This document shows, one piece after another, positions 63,940-64,000 of a stretch of 64,000 nt of DNA. Where the stretch lies: assembly GCA_017886875.1 (NCBI GenBank), contig JAGHIZ010000094.1, positions 101,663 to 165,662 on the forward strand, in the 5' to 3' direction. This DNA is from Butyricicoccus sp. Its GTDB lineage: Bacteria; Bacillota; Clostridia; Oscillospirales; Butyricicoccaceae. A program made the translations under genes and the position numbers. Every line of letters begins with the position of its first letter. Position 1 is the stretch's first letter. Below the pieces are notes generated by a model. That model was given only the letters and a program-made list of their open reading frames with translations. It did no database searches and was not told the DNA's origin.

Positions 63940-64000
63940 AATTAAGCTGTCTTTGAGAGATGGCGAGTTTACTAGAAAAGATTAGAAAAAAGTCAAAAAA

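Overview
The window is an AT-rich (by eye roughly one third G+C, not computed) bacterial chromosome segment that starts inside dnaA and crosses the replication origin. The order dnaA-dnaN-yaaA-recF-remB-gyrB-gyrA, a DnaA-trio origin between dnaA and dnaN, addBA, LCP and SLH proteins, many TTG starts and strong GGAGG ribosome sites point to a Firmicute, most likely an anaerobic gut-type member of Clostridia. An orphan sulfite-reductase-like protein, an iron alcohol dehydrogenase with a Rex-like box and the absence of respiratory genes fit an anaerobe. I cannot name the genus.

Layout. 1-8270: origin and replication block. 8295-14229: SDR oxidoreductase, SLH-L,D-transpeptidase, rnhA with an ArsC-like gene, a candidate structured small RNA (about 12386-12590), secG with a small membrane protein, and a sugar nucleotidyltransferase. 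14602-25079: pyruvate kinase, an LCP wall-polymer ligase, a response regulator / YbjN-like / histidine kinase set, lipoprotein, uppP, zinc-ribbon membrane protein, siroheme/Fe-S protein and a YfcC transporter. 25113-35863, mostly minus strand: small membrane proteins, two convergent NSS sodium symporters, a MarR-controlled heterodimeric ABC exporter, an Spx/ArsC-like gene, and a PEBP / PQ-loop / HxlR / membrane-protein group. 36134-46435: cyclophilin, a GDPD-like protein that has lost catalytic residues, a lone TnpB with a probable omega-RNA, an ABC-F/YdcF pair, sugar genes (galM, adh, acetyltransferase, ROK kinase) and an orphan serine recombinase. 46538-56277, minus strand: FlK-like thioesterase, a TetR-controlled TolC/MFP/RND efflux operon, patatin and RNase R. 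56452-64000: tRNA-Asp/Phe/Gly, addBA, then tandem strong promoters that probably open an rRNA operon just past the window end.

How genes work together. The first 8 kb makes and repairs DNA at the fork (clamp, RecF, gyrase), and addBA handles double-strand ends. LCP, UppP, the SLH-L,D-transpeptidase and possibly the two-component system serve envelope building. Two exporters, each with its own repressor and visible operator (MarR at 33273-33297, TetR at 53228-53243), handle toxic compounds. GalM, the acetyltransferase, glucokinase, Pyk and Adh form a sugar-to-alcohol fermentative route.

The most interesting signals are the 205-nt structured RNA with two CCCCC loops and a 10-bp match to a downstream Shine-Dalgarno; the lone TnpB/omega-RNA pair; a 94-bp tandem promoter module at the right edge that predicts a third copy immediately outside the window; five perfect CTA trios at the origin; and two loci where a terminator-like hairpin contains the next gene's ribosome site while an internal promoter starts inside that hairpin.
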